64,000 nucleotides of DNA. Source: Akebia trifoliata. Lineage: Eukaryota > Streptophyta > Magnoliopsida > Ranunculales > Lardizabalaceae. Both the position numbers and the translations under genes were made by a program. Location of the stretch: assembly GCA_017979445.1 (NCBI GenBank), contig CM030714.1, positions 14,503,892-14,567,891 of the forward strand, written 5' to 3'. Of this stretch, positions 1-11,050 are shown piece by piece. Position 1 is the first letter of the stretch, and every line of letters starts with the position of its first letter. The notes under the pieces were generated by a model. That model was not told the DNA's origin. It saw only the letters and a program-made list of their open reading frames with translations, and made no database searches.

Positions 1-877
1 ATCTCTCACTTTCGATCGCTAGTCTTGTCTGTTCGAGATGGCACGAATACGTTATCAACTTTATTTAAATCTGGTGGATTTATTGTTCCTTCAATTGGTT
101 TGTCTAGCATCTTTTTGAGGCACACATCCTTAATCAATTGATATTGACCCGAACATTGTTCTCCTTTATATCCCAATTTACCACATTCGTTATATATCAC
201 AACTCTTCTTTTCAACTGATTTAGTAGTATATGTTGTTTCTTATAAATTCTTCCATCCATTGAGTTAGTATGTCTATAATATCACACCTCACGTATGGTT
301 TTTTTTCCTATGAATTTGCTAGTTTCGTAATTATTTGTCTCTTATTAAATATTAATTGCCTTCCTTCCATTTGGCTTCGAGGTGGTGGTGGTTGTGTTAT
401 TCATATTTCTTCTCTAAACTTGTTATTAGACTCAGCCACCTGTCCAATGAATGATATTAGTTGTGATTTCGGATTAGTGGTCTGATCTAGAACCTATCTT
501 GTCTTTGTTGCATTTTGGCCTTTGTCTCGTCCACTCCTCTCGCTTGTGTTTATCCGTAACAAGGCACTTCTCAGAACCACGCCAACATTATTCTCACGGA
601 AGCATTAACTACTAGTACAATAAGGAATCTAGTAATGAACACCATTTTCATTACTAACAGAATGAACCTAGTATACTATCCTACGCTTACTAGGCTCTAT
701 AGACATCTAGACACGGAAGAACTCGTAATTCCAATACGGAACTACTGATGAACTCGGATACCGAATTCCTAGTGACATTTTATGGTTGTCGATCTAATAT
801 CTATGGTATCAACCAATTCTCTAAAACATTGCAGATCTGTATCCCATACGGATCTAATGTTATGCTCTGATACCATC
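1..877 (-). pseudogene. Broken gag and 5' leader of chromovirus J
   Basis: Minus-strand 5' part of the retrotransposon whose 5' LTR follows at 878. Positions 6-260 encode an 84-residue gag piece with a degenerate CCHC zinc knuckle: CGKLGYKGEQC keeps two cysteines, but the first cysteine and the histidine are lost. The same protein family recurs at 45901-47023 and 57941-58800. Positions about 360-560 resemble the gag N-terminus of element B instead (compare 42520-42660), so the leader looks like a mosaic of two gag types. Positions 560-863 are untranslated leader shared with elements A and B. The rest of J lies left of the window. No intact reading frame remains. Confidence 0.7.
864..875 (-). 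other. Primer-binding site of element J (tRNA-iMet)
   Basis: Read on the minus strand this is TGGTATCAGAGC, the complement of the 3' end of plant initiator tRNA-Met. It starts two bases after the LTR. It marks the LTR at 878 as a 5' LTR and fixes the element's orientation. Confidence 0.88.
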
Positions 878-2749
878 TGTGGCGTCCCGCCGAACGCTAA
901 CACAAATCCCCATGTCAGATTTCAAGGTACGAGGTGGCACCTCGAAATTTCGGCATGGTCTCCTCTGTTTATGTTAGCATTCCAAGGTGATTCAACTTGC
1001 ACCTGATAAACGACATACAATCCTGCATATAACAAATAAAATATAATACTAGCGGAAGCCTATATACGTCTAATAATGTCCGATAGATCAGAGTGCGGAA
1101 GAAGAAAAATTATATACAGGATTATACAAAATTCATCACTCTAACAGAATTCCTAACACTCAAGACAGAATCTATAAGACTACCTGGAGAAACTGACACC
1201 ACTAGGGGGTATAGCCCTAGTACTTACCAGGTGACGGATTCTGGTTGTCTATCGGACCAACCAGATGATCCTCGTTCGTTTTCTACACTTGTTTCGCCAA
1301 GCTTCAGATCTGAAACTAAAAAATGGAGAAAGAAAGGGTGAGTAACAATGGTTACCCAGTAGGGAAACAAACAATTTTTGCCAATAATCTTTCCTAACAT
1401 GAACGAATAAACATACTGAATCATTTTAAAATATACAAAGTTTTAAAGAAGAAACTACGATTAACTGGTACATATAGCCAGGGATGAGCAACTAAACATT
1501 TTAAAACTCACATTACATCGATCATTATTACTCACTATAACATCATCTTTTTATACAAATCTAATTGATCAAATGGAAACATTAAACATGGATTTCATTT
1601 TATATATCAAAATAAGCAACAGATACATAATACACAATGGTGGAGTATTGGAATTAGAGAGTTGGGATTCACGATTGGATCACTCCCAGTTGGGACATGA
1701 TGTTACAATTCTTCTCTGACTTTTAGTTCCTGATTTTGTGGCCGGTCGCTGCACTTACCATGTTTGGTTGACCATTTATTCGGCTCAGACTGGCCGTTTG
1801 ACGTGATCGTAAGCAATGAGTCTCTTTTCGATGTGTTAGAACATTCGACTACTATATATTGTTAGTGATCACTGACTAATCATCTTCGTCTATGCCTATC
1901 AGGCGTGCATGTGATTCCCAAATAAACAAACCATTCGTATACGACCACCTTTACATTACAAGTTCATGTAGACACCCCATTTTTGCATCCGCCTGATTAA
2001 TCAAGTCGTCGGCCTGATCGCAAAGGTTCCCAATGATGGATGTCTATTTCAATGCTTTATTTTGTTACCAGATATGTTTCAGAAATCCGGATGAGGTATC
2101 TCGAACTGACAAAACTTAGAAACCACGCTACGCTAGGAAAATACGACCCCAGAAACATAGAAATCATCATCTTGCAAATAAAAAAGAAGCTTCACGATAA
2201 AAATCACTAAATTACCAAAAACCCCTAACATCAAAACAACTCTAGAGCCTGCATTACGCTTAGGAAAACCCACTCAAACACATAAAACAATAAATCGAAA
2301 CCAAGTAAACCACTTCGCTAATTTTCACAAAATTTTGACAAAATTACGAAAATACCCCCTCATAAAGTTCACGATCATTTCATACAAAAAACTTCATAAA
2401 TGACAAAAACCAACATTCCCATTGAATTCCTTACGAAAAACTGATTCCAAAACATCTTGGAACATTAAAAAATGACTTAAAACGTAAAAAATCCTCTCTG
2501 AGGGCAAAACGGTAATTTCACAATTTTCATAATTAAAAATTTCGAAATTAATAAATAAAACATTAAATAATTAAAGTGAAACATTAATGAAATTAATTTA
2601 AAAAGTTGAACCTAAAAAATCGATTAATTGGACTCTCAGGCAAAATTGTTGAGGGTTCGTGGGATATTTCTTTAAGGACCCCTCCATTTTGGGGGTCCAA
2701 AGAATTAAAGATATAATAGAAAGGGGGTTCTCCAAAACTTTAAAATCAA

Positions 2750-3105
2750 TCAAGCAAGACTAAAGTCAAGATATTAAAGTCAATCAAATAAGACCAAAGT
2801 CAAAATAAAAGTAAATCAAGCAAGACTGAAGTCAAGGTCAATCAAGTGAGACTGAAGTCAAAATTAAAGTCAATCAAGCAAGATTGAAGTCAAAATTAAA
2901 GTCAATCTCATAAGACTAAAGTCAAAACCCTAAATTAAAACCCTAATCTAAACTAATCAAGTCAATCTCATAAGACTAAGGTCAAAACCCTAAATCCAAA
3001 CCCTAATCTAAAACTAATCAAGTCAATCTCATAAGACTAAAGTCAAAACCCTAAAACCCTAATTGAAACCCTAAAAGAAACCCTAATCAAACCCTAATGC
3101 TTCTA
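2750..3105 (+). repeat. Direct-repeat zone inside LTR K
   Basis: Degenerate repeats of an AAGTCAATCAAGCAAGACT-like unit of about 30 bp (2750-2900) grade into repeats of about 60 bp that contain AAACCCTAATCTAAA (2930-3100). The AAACCCTAA words resemble plant telomere repeats or telo-box motifs, but they are interrupted and lie just upstream of a TATA box. LTR F has a shortened version of the first part at 36840-37010 on the other strand. Confidence 0.75.
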
Positions 3106-3110
3106 AAAAC

Positions 3111-3119
3111 TTTATAAAT
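3111..3119 (+). promoter_or_regulatory. Candidate TATA box of LTR K
   Basis: TTTATAAAT lies in the LTR, followed by a C-rich leader. The corresponding position of LTR F (about 36640-36655, minus strand) also has a TATAAAT-type word. It is likely the core promoter at the U3/R boundary. No transcript evidence is available. Confidence 0.5.
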
Positions 3120-5845
3120 AGGAGCCTCCACACCCTATTTTCGTATCAAAGAAAAAACCCTAGGAAAAGTAGGTGAAGAAGCCTTCACAACCTCCCCAAA
3201 ACCCTAATTTTGGAGCCCCAACTCCTCCCTCCCTACACCCCTACTCCGATTTTAACCTAAAAAACAACCCAAAAATCTCTCAAAAATATCCCAGAAATCC
3301 ACAACAAATTTGAAGCACTCAGATCCAAGAAGGAGATACCTTACCTCGAAGATCAGGAATCAGATCCGGAGATAGAACGAAGTAAGGAATACGATACAAG
3401 GAGCCATTCTAACCAGATCTGAGGGAATAACACTTTTGCAGATCAAAGGTAAATTCTTTTCTATTTTTTTTAATCTAGGTTTATCATTAGCAATGTAGAT
3501 CTATTTGGGATAAGTAGAGACCGGCATTGGCCGGGCGGGGTTGGTGCCTAACACCTTCCAACCCCGTAACATGATCCCTGGATTCAGATTTCTATAGTAG
3601 ACTAGTTCTTTTTTATCCATTTTAGAGTCAGTTTGGTTCCTAGACCACAATAACTAGGTGGCGACTCCTAAACCTCAAGGGTCAAAAGCGGATCCGCGCA
3701 CCCCGCGGATCGAGGGTGCTTTCAGTTCACTGGTAAAGATAGAGAGGAATAACCCGGATTCCAGTTGTGACTCCACTCTCATACGCGTCCCATACCACGT
3801 ATGAGCTTGGTGGTCCCTACCGTACATCCCAGGATAGTACACCACTCCGAATGATATGATGCACTATCCCTTCAGGCATTCACAAACTCTTTAATAGCTC
3901 ACAAAATAGATACATATATAGATTATTTTCATTTGAAAATAAAAGAGAAATTAATAATACAAGGTTGAGAATGGATATCCAGTTTCCTACCATGCAAGTG
4001 TGGCCACCCGGCCTAAAATAAATAATATAACGGAAACGTAAACAATGCCTCGCGCTAGCAGAAAGTAAATAAACATGCAACTAGTAATATTATCCCTGGA
4101 TATCTGTTCACCAACCTACGCATAACACAACAACGTAAAATGCAGACATCACCCCTCGGGTGTGACTCTAACATTTTACCGTTTCATAACCTTTTTCCCT
4201 TTTTTCCTTTTTCCGATTTTTACAGTTTTCAATCTCTTCAATAAAATATCCATTTTTCTTATATTCATCAACTCAATATGAGTTTATTGAATATTAAATC
4301 ACATTTTCCAACTATAGAATCAATTTTTATCAATAATATTGAAAAAAAATACAAATTTTATATCAAAACGGGGTCCAAGCAGTGCACAAGACCCAATTGA
4401 TGGAAATAACCCGTTAAATACCCTACTCACGTATAATTTGTTAAAAATTACAATTAAACATATCAAATATACAATTTCTGGGGTGAATTTTTAAATAACA
4501 AAAGAATTCTATATTTTGGAAATACATCAAAATTTATCCGATAAAATCCTAAATGCAATTTTCACAATCTATGATTACTAATAGAAATTGAGAGTTCCTT
4601 ACAATCTCTAGGCGAAAGGATTGAAGCATGTGCACGAAAATCGAGACGATTGGCACGGAAATCAAGATGGATCGAACTTCGAGATGACTGATTTTTAAAT
4701 CTGGCATGGTGATTTTGAAGATCTTGATGTCGTCATCATTTCTCCCTTCTGCAACGGAGGACGGTTTGACCCTGAAACTGATGAAATTCGAGGTCGAAGT
4801 TTTCAAAATTCCCGTATATAAATACGGCTGATTTTTGACGATATCGGGTGAAATAGAAAGTGAAACAAAAAAAAGGTTGGGTGGGTTTTGTACATGTCGA
4901 GGTTGCGAACATTTCTCCCTTCTGCTTCGGAAGACGGTTTGACCTAGAAACGGACAAAATTTGAAGTCAAAGTTTCGAAATTCTCGTATATAAATATGGC
5001 TGATTTTTGACGATATTGGATGAAAAAGAAAGTGAAATAGAAAGAGGTTGCATGGGTTTTTTAGAGAATGCAGCTGCGGACATTTCTCCCTTCTGCGTCG
5101 GTCGTCAACAGCGAATCGTTTGCGAGAGATCTGAGGTTGAAGTTTTAAGAAAAAAACAAATTTTTTTTTTAAACGTCGGCTGTTGGACGGTTGGAGGAGA
5201 CGAAGTAATAAGAAAAAAAAAATTAATTTTATTTATATAAAATTTGGGACAAAATCGATATTTTGTCAATTGTTTTGATCGACGATAATTTGACCATCCG
5301 GACTCCAAAACTGACAAATGAATATTTTATTTCACCTAATTTTTTGTTCTGGATCTAATGGTGTAGTCAATTTCTACAAATTCTGTCTTTAACAAAAATT
5401 TATATTTTTTGACCTGAGGTGACCCCTAAACTTGATGTCGTTTTCGTTTCTGATGATAATTCGACTTTCTGATCTCCAAAAATGACAAATAAATAGTACA
5501 TGTTCAATAATTTTTCATTATGAACTCAATGGTGTAATCGAATCTTAAAAATTCTTACTCTAACAAAATGTCACTATTTTAGCCTGATCCGACTCGGTAA
5601 TTGAGGATTTGCAACTTTTCTATTTGGACTCGCACTTAGTGTGCTTACCGGCTAAACTATGTTTTTCGATCATTTTGAATCCAATGGTGAAGTTAGATTT
5701 CATTAAAAATGACCAAAAATATCTTAAAATTTTACCCCTAAGTCCCACTTTCAAGATTTTTTCAAAATTCTACTATTTATTTTTCCTCGAGATACGAATT
5801 GAAAACTTAGGGTTTTACAGTAAGTAAGCACACTCCCAATCTATG

Positions 5846-6135
5846 TTGGTCTTACCAAAAGGAGGTCAATCATCAAATCTCAGATGACCTTATCGAAAGG
5901 AGATACATCATTAATCTTTGATTGACTTTACCAAAAGGAAGTCGATCGTCAACTTCATCATGTGACCTTACAAAAAGGAAGTATAACATCAATCATTGAT
6001 TGACTTTATTGAAAGGAAGTTGACCGTCAACTTGTCAACCTAATTGAAAAGTGGTATATCTCTAACTCTATTTTTCAAGGGTTCAACCTCACTGAAAGGA
6101 GGTCACTTTATTAAATCTTGAATAACCTTTCTAAG
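5846..6135 (+). repeat. Degenerate tandem array, unit about 38-41 bp
   Basis: Seven or eight diverged units carry a core like TTACCAAAAGGAAGT followed by a TCAA-rich spacer. Alternate units are more alike (one type ends in a TTGATTGAC-like sequence, the other in a GTGACC-like sequence), which suggests a doubled unit near 80 bp. The array begins about 27 bp outside LTR J and ends at a poly-T run. I do not recognise the family. Confidence 0.7.
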
Positions 6136-8920
6136 AGGGGTTTTTTTTTTTTTTTGTATAAGTTCATTATATCTATTGCTAAAAACTCCTAAAATTATCT
6201 TGCAGGCACTGAAGTTACTAGAGGAAAATCAAGTTAATTCACCATAGTTTTTCTTAGGAGTTCGTCGTACCTTTTAGTTTTATGCTCAAAATCACCCATG
6301 AGTTCTTCATATAACAAAAGTCAACAAGCCTAAGACATTGATGAAATTGTCATCAACTTGGAACATCGATTCTGTCTCGAGAATCCAATCACTACAAATA
6401 GTAGCTAAAAAAGGTTTGAAAAAGTTACGACATCATAGTTTAATTAAAGACAAGGACCCTTGGGCTCTCTAAAAGCAATAACATATATAATTATGATCTT
6501 TGATAAGTTCTGAATCCAATTTTAGAACTTCAGCAGAACCATAACTACTAAAAACTTAGAAAGTAAAAATACCACATTAGGCTCCTTTCCCCTTACAACC
6601 CCAACTATGCAACCATCATTCCTTCTAGTTTGTAAGATCCCTAAGGCGGCCTTCCTACTACTATCTCGTGCCAGTTAGATTTTCATTCAGTAAAGAACCC
6701 AATGTGCATCGAGATCATGTTGATTGATCTAGGCAATCAATTACACATTCTTTTGTTACTTTAGTAACCACATTTGTATGAATTTCTACTATAACAATTA
6801 CTGAATGAGTGAGAATGAGGCCACCAGCTAACTAACGCAAGTTAGATTTCGATTCATTCATATTTGGATAGTGAGGTTATATTTAAGACTAACGCATGAA
6901 ATTTAAACTTTAAAACAGTGATGGTTTTTTCATTGTTTTAAAAATCGAATTGGAGAAATGGTCCAACCAGATTTTTAGAAAAAAAAAAAAAATGGCCTTG
7001 TTCATTCAAAATCAATACTTTATAAAAATTATCATTTAAAAAAAAAAAAATCAACGGCTCAATTATCATGAATTGGTTTTTAAAATAGAAAAGATATAAT
7101 TATTGAAAACTATTTTATTAGAATTTTTTAGAAAAAAGAAGTTGAAACCCTTTGAAGATGTAAAGAATAGAGAAAGGCTTCATTAAATTTTTTTTTTTTT
7201 TATCTTTTCACATTGTATTGCTTAATTTAGTAAGAAATCTAGAAGTTTTTTTCTCTCAATATTTTTCCAAGTTTTCTATATTGAAAAATTATTTAGTAAA
7301 CATACAAATCAGTCCAAACGAGGTCAAACCCTGGTCTAATCATTTAAGCAAAATTTTGGTTTGATTATCTATCCAATTCTTACAACGTGTTTTTTTGAAA
7401 TTATAAGTTTCCAGACAAATATAATCTCATTGACATGGTGCGGCTGTTCTAAAAAATTTTAAAGCATGCACACCAGAGAATTTAAGATTCAGACTCGAAC
7501 TGTAGGTCCCCCACTTGCCTACACTTTAATCTAAAAGCAGAGGTGTGCATTACATCCCTTTTAAAAGAAGAGAGATTTTATTGCCACACCAACTTTTTCT
7601 AAAATCATGCTAACTCATAGATAAATTAGGGGTGCACATTGTTCAAATTGGTTCGGGTTGGGAGAAGTATTGGAACCAAATCAATCGGTCAGTTCTACAA
7701 ATCCTGAATCGAATACACCCTATAACTGAATCAATCCAAATTGACCTTAATTCGATTTGATTATCGGATTATCAAAAAATTGCATTCCTAACTCTTAATA
7801 TAAAATAGCTTTGTTGAGTATTCAGAAAAAGTTGTGTTCAAAAACAAAATAATGATAACAAACGAAAATAATAGAGACAATTTAAAACTTCCATGAACCT
7901 AATGAGTTTACCAATAAATAAAAATAAAAAAAAAAAACACACACACACACACACACTTTGGGTTCCGTTAGTAAAATTTGGTGTGGAAATAGTAACTCTC
8001 GTAAAAAATTACACGACAAAAATGTACGAACAGTGCTCCGCGTGCGCAAGTTGGAGACCGCGAGAGAAAAACATCTGGTGAATCTTTAATCGAGTCTGAC
8101 ATGTCGTTGCAGCTACAGGTAGCTAAGTTGCAGCTGAGGGCAAGTTGGGGCGGGACCAAAACCCTTACTACCTCTGCCATAAAAGTACCCTCTCTAATCT
8201 ACTACAATGTGACGTGTACATTCATGATGGGTTGATTGAAGTAATTCGGATTGTAAAACACAGAAGATCTATCATTGGTCCTTTTCATTCAAGATTTTTC
8301 ATGCTACGAAATTTTGGCATTTTTAATAATTGATAATTCCTGAGCGAGGGTAAACTTATTTGGACGATATAAAAATGGGTCTGGTGAAATCAAAAGGGTT
8401 TGAAGATTTGGGGTTTTGTGTCGCTTTAGAGGGCAAGTGGCGACACAGCCGACAAAATGCATGGATTTAGACGATAACGGAGCGGATTTGACACTGTAGC
8501 AGTCGAGGCTTACCTGTATTTGTCTTTTTCTTTTTGGACCTTTAAGTATTACTATTAGGAGGAAAAATTAGGAACACCCCTCTGAACTTTTGTAAGTCGT
8601 GCCTCAGCGAGGATATACGGCGACACCTTGATGTGATGACACCATCCATAGATGTGTTTTACTTGTATTTTGAAAAAATTACATTTATGGGCATGCACGG
8701 GATGTCCCCTCCCCCTGTGTCCCACTAAGATCACTCCAGCATTAATCGTTTTTTTTTTTTTTTATATATTAAGGAAGGCCTCTTAAAAGTTGTTATTACG
8801 AGTCTTAATGTATTGACTCGAAATATCCCAGAAAGAAAATCATATATGGATTTTTGTGCACTCAAGTAATCTTAACGCCCCTTCAAAGGATCACCACTTT
8901 ATCATTTTTCTTTGAGTCGT
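6136..8920. other. AT-rich DNA, no recognisable gene
   Basis: No supported coding sequence. It holds long A and T runs, an (AC)n microsatellite at about 7937-7956, and at 7628-7790 a diverged stretch starting AGGGGTGCACA with TTGGTTCGG words that resembles termini of small hAT-type elements. The stretch 8030-8530 is less AT-rich than its surroundings (for example 8035-8070 and 8395-8500) and could be an old single-copy or promoter remnant. I find no reading frame to support that. Confidence 0.4.
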
Positions 8921-9087
8921 GCCAATGACCTCAAGATTATACCTCATATCTCACTTTTCTCATGTGAAAGTGTGTAGGAATTATAGATATTTTTTCATTA
9001 GTATTTCAATGAAAAACATTTATGGTTTGTACATACTTTCACGTCAAGAAAGTGAGGTACGAGGTACATTAATCTTGCGGTCACTTT
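8921..9087. mobile_element. Foldback MITE-like element 1
   Basis: The arms at about 8921-8976 and 9030-9087 are inverted repeats of each other. The left arm has TGACCTCAAGATTA and CTCACTTTTCTCATGTGAAAGT; the right arm is the complement with some changes. A short AT-rich loop lies between. It has no coding capacity, and the target duplication is not clear. Confidence 0.65.
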
Positions 9088-9111
9088 AGTATTATTCCTT
9101 TTTTTTTTTTT

Positions 9112-9382
9112 ACCAAATAAATTTTTATCAAAACATGATCAACTTTTGACCAAAATTCCAATTCCGTGACACTACTCATTTTAATTCCCAAAACTTGAAA
9201 ATCTCGCAAGTTTTCAAGTGACGATCTCGCAAATTTTAAAGTGATGATCTTGCAGGTCTATTATTTTTAGTGAGATCGTCACTTGAAAAATCTATGATCT
9301 TGCACATTCATGTTTTGAGAAATAAAATGACTAGTTTGTCGGAGTTAGAATTTTGTCATATTTGACTCACAAAAATGGTAAT
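9112..9382. mobile_element. Foldback MITE-like element 2
   Basis: A second hairpin next to the first. The left arm (9112-9240) begins TACCA and contains AAAATTCCAATTCCG and CTCGCAAGTTTTCAAGTGACGATCTC. The right arm (9265-9382) is its diverged complement and ends in TGGTA. Arms of more than 100 bp around a short loop with no coding sequence fit a MITE. Its arm sequences differ from those of element 1. Confidence 0.65.
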
Positions 9383-10810
9383 TTTCTCTTTACTAAAACC
9401 GTTGCCCTTGGTCTTCGCTGCCCTACCACTTGTGTAAGATTCTTTCTTATCACATATAATTTATTCTTCCATTAGAGGGTGTTCATGATATATTTCTTCA
9501 TGGTGATTCAAAAGGGGAAATTTATCTAAAGGTTCTTTAAGAACTTTTGGTCATTTAAATCGTTAATCTATGTTAGCATTTTAAGTTATTTAGTGATATT
9601 GGAACATACTCTTTTAGTGACGTTGATCTTCACATTGTGGACGAGTCAATATATTGTTGAACCATGTAAAATGTTATCCATATAGATCCCACAAGCTGGA
9701 ATACAAAGATGGAATTTAATTTGAGAGTAAATTCAACTAAACTATATATACCATGGACAATTCACTATATGATTGGAATGTCTAAAATTTCATTTATATA
9801 GACTCCACATGGACTAGGAAGGAGCATCTCTATTCTCATTTATATAATAAATATGGAAAGTTTATGTGGATCGAGGTCCTTATTTAGGTTAACACATTTG
9901 GGACATGTGTATTAGGGCTGTGATTTGAGCTGGTTGGCCTAAGTTCAACCAGGGATCAAATTGATTGATGGGAAGGCCTAGGCAAAGTTATGTAGAACAT
10001 AAGTTTACCCTAGGTTAAAATAACTCAATTCGACCTTAATTCAGGTTGAGCTTAGGTTGACGGTTCGGGCAACCCAGCACAACCTGAACTTGAGACTATA
10101 TAATAATAAGTAAATATCTAATATTAATTATATATTTTTATGTATTTTAAAAGTGTTCTTTAATTATTTCATGACCAAGATATAAAATTCTAATTTATAT
10201 TAATTGTATTTCTTGTTTAAGATATAAAATTTCTTTGCTAATAACAAAATTATGCTTGTTCAACCCACGTAACCCATCCAAAATTACCTAACTTGGGATA
10301 AACCAAGTTTATAAGCTCAAATTTGGGTTAAGCTTGGGTTAATGAGCTCAGGCTCAATGCTCAGGTTGAATTGAACTCAGATTGAGGGTTCTTCCTCTTG
10401 AGTTGAGCTTGGGTTTACCATCCAAGTAGCCCAAGTTGCATCCTGATGTGGGTTGCTATGTTGCCCAAATTACACCTCATCCCTCTAGGTCTCATGTTTT
10501 AGAATTTAGATTATGTTTTTAAAAAAATTAAAATTTCTTTTACCTAATCAAAGGTTTTGAAAGTGGACTCATTTGAGCTCCTAAATTTGAGCTCCTAAAT
10601 TATTTTTTAAAGTTTTTAAAATTTAATGTCTACCCATTGCTTGATATATGATCCACACACACACACACACACACACACACGTACACATGACACATATATA
10701 GATTGAGTTATTCTTAATATATATGAAGATCATTGCAAAAATAAATTAATAAATAATACATTCTAACATTACTAATTAGGTTTAAAAGCTACCTTAAATT
10801 TTTTGTTAAA
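9383..10810. other. AT-rich DNA with microsatellite, no gene
   Basis: No coding sequence is supported. Positions 9915-10470 are rich in TTGGGTTGAGCTT-like words on both strands, a pattern typical of small non-autonomous hAT elements, but I cannot set ends. A perfect (CA)n run lies at about 10652-10680. Confidence 0.4.
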
Positions 10811-11050
10811 ATAAATTATCTTCATTCTTCAAATTTAAACAAAATTTTAGTGAAGTAAAGTATGTCAGAATGGATTAGAATTTTGAAAAAATGATCTTCC
10901 ATGAAACACAATGTTTTAGAAGATTGATTAATAAATTATCTTCATTCTTCAAATTTAAATCAAATTTTAGTGAAGTAAAGTATATCAGAATAGATTAAAA
11001 TTTTGAAAGAATGATCTTCCATGAAACACAATGTTTTAAAAGATTGATCA
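10811..11050. repeat. Tandem duplication, unit 120 bp
   Basis: 10811-10930 and 10931-11050 are two head-to-tail copies starting ATAAATTATCTTCATTC, about 94% alike by eye. A few bases of a third copy (ATAAATTT) follow at 11051. The copies differ mostly by single substitutions. Confidence 0.9.

Larger units (their letters stand above)
1967..3724 (+). mobile_element. Solo LTR K (TGTAGACACC family)
   Basis: A 1758-bp insertion that starts TGTAGACACCCC and ends GGGTGCTTTCA, flanked by a perfect 5-bp duplication GTTCA (1962-1966 and 3725-3729). The empty site is visible in LTR G, where the uninterrupted sequence reads caagttcactggtaaag (about 39278). No primer site, polypurine tract or coding sequence is present, so this is a solo LTR. 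An inverted relative with the same ends is at 36057-37787. The GC-rich stretch at 3515-3570 and the direct-repeat zone at 2750-3100 are shared by both copies. Confidence 0.92.
878..5819 (-). repeat. 5' LTR of chromovirus J, split by solo LTR K
   Basis: On the plus strand it starts TGTGGCGTCCC and ends GGGTTTTACA, so in sense orientation it runs TGTAAAACCC to GGGACGCCACA. Without the nested LTR K and its duplicated 5 bp it is about 3.18 kb, close to the other LTRs of the family in this window (25950, 38214, 54285). It contains the family's conserved palindrome GTAACAATGGTTAC at 1342-1355. Several short open frames fall in it, but none resembles a protein. Confidence 0.85.

Noticed and set aside
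864..875. tRNA gene
   Set aside because: Only the 3'-end complement of initiator tRNA-Met is present, at the position of a primer-binding site.
2930..3100. Interstitial telomere array
   Set aside because: The AAACCCTAA words are interrupted by unrelated sequence and lie in a defined LTR.
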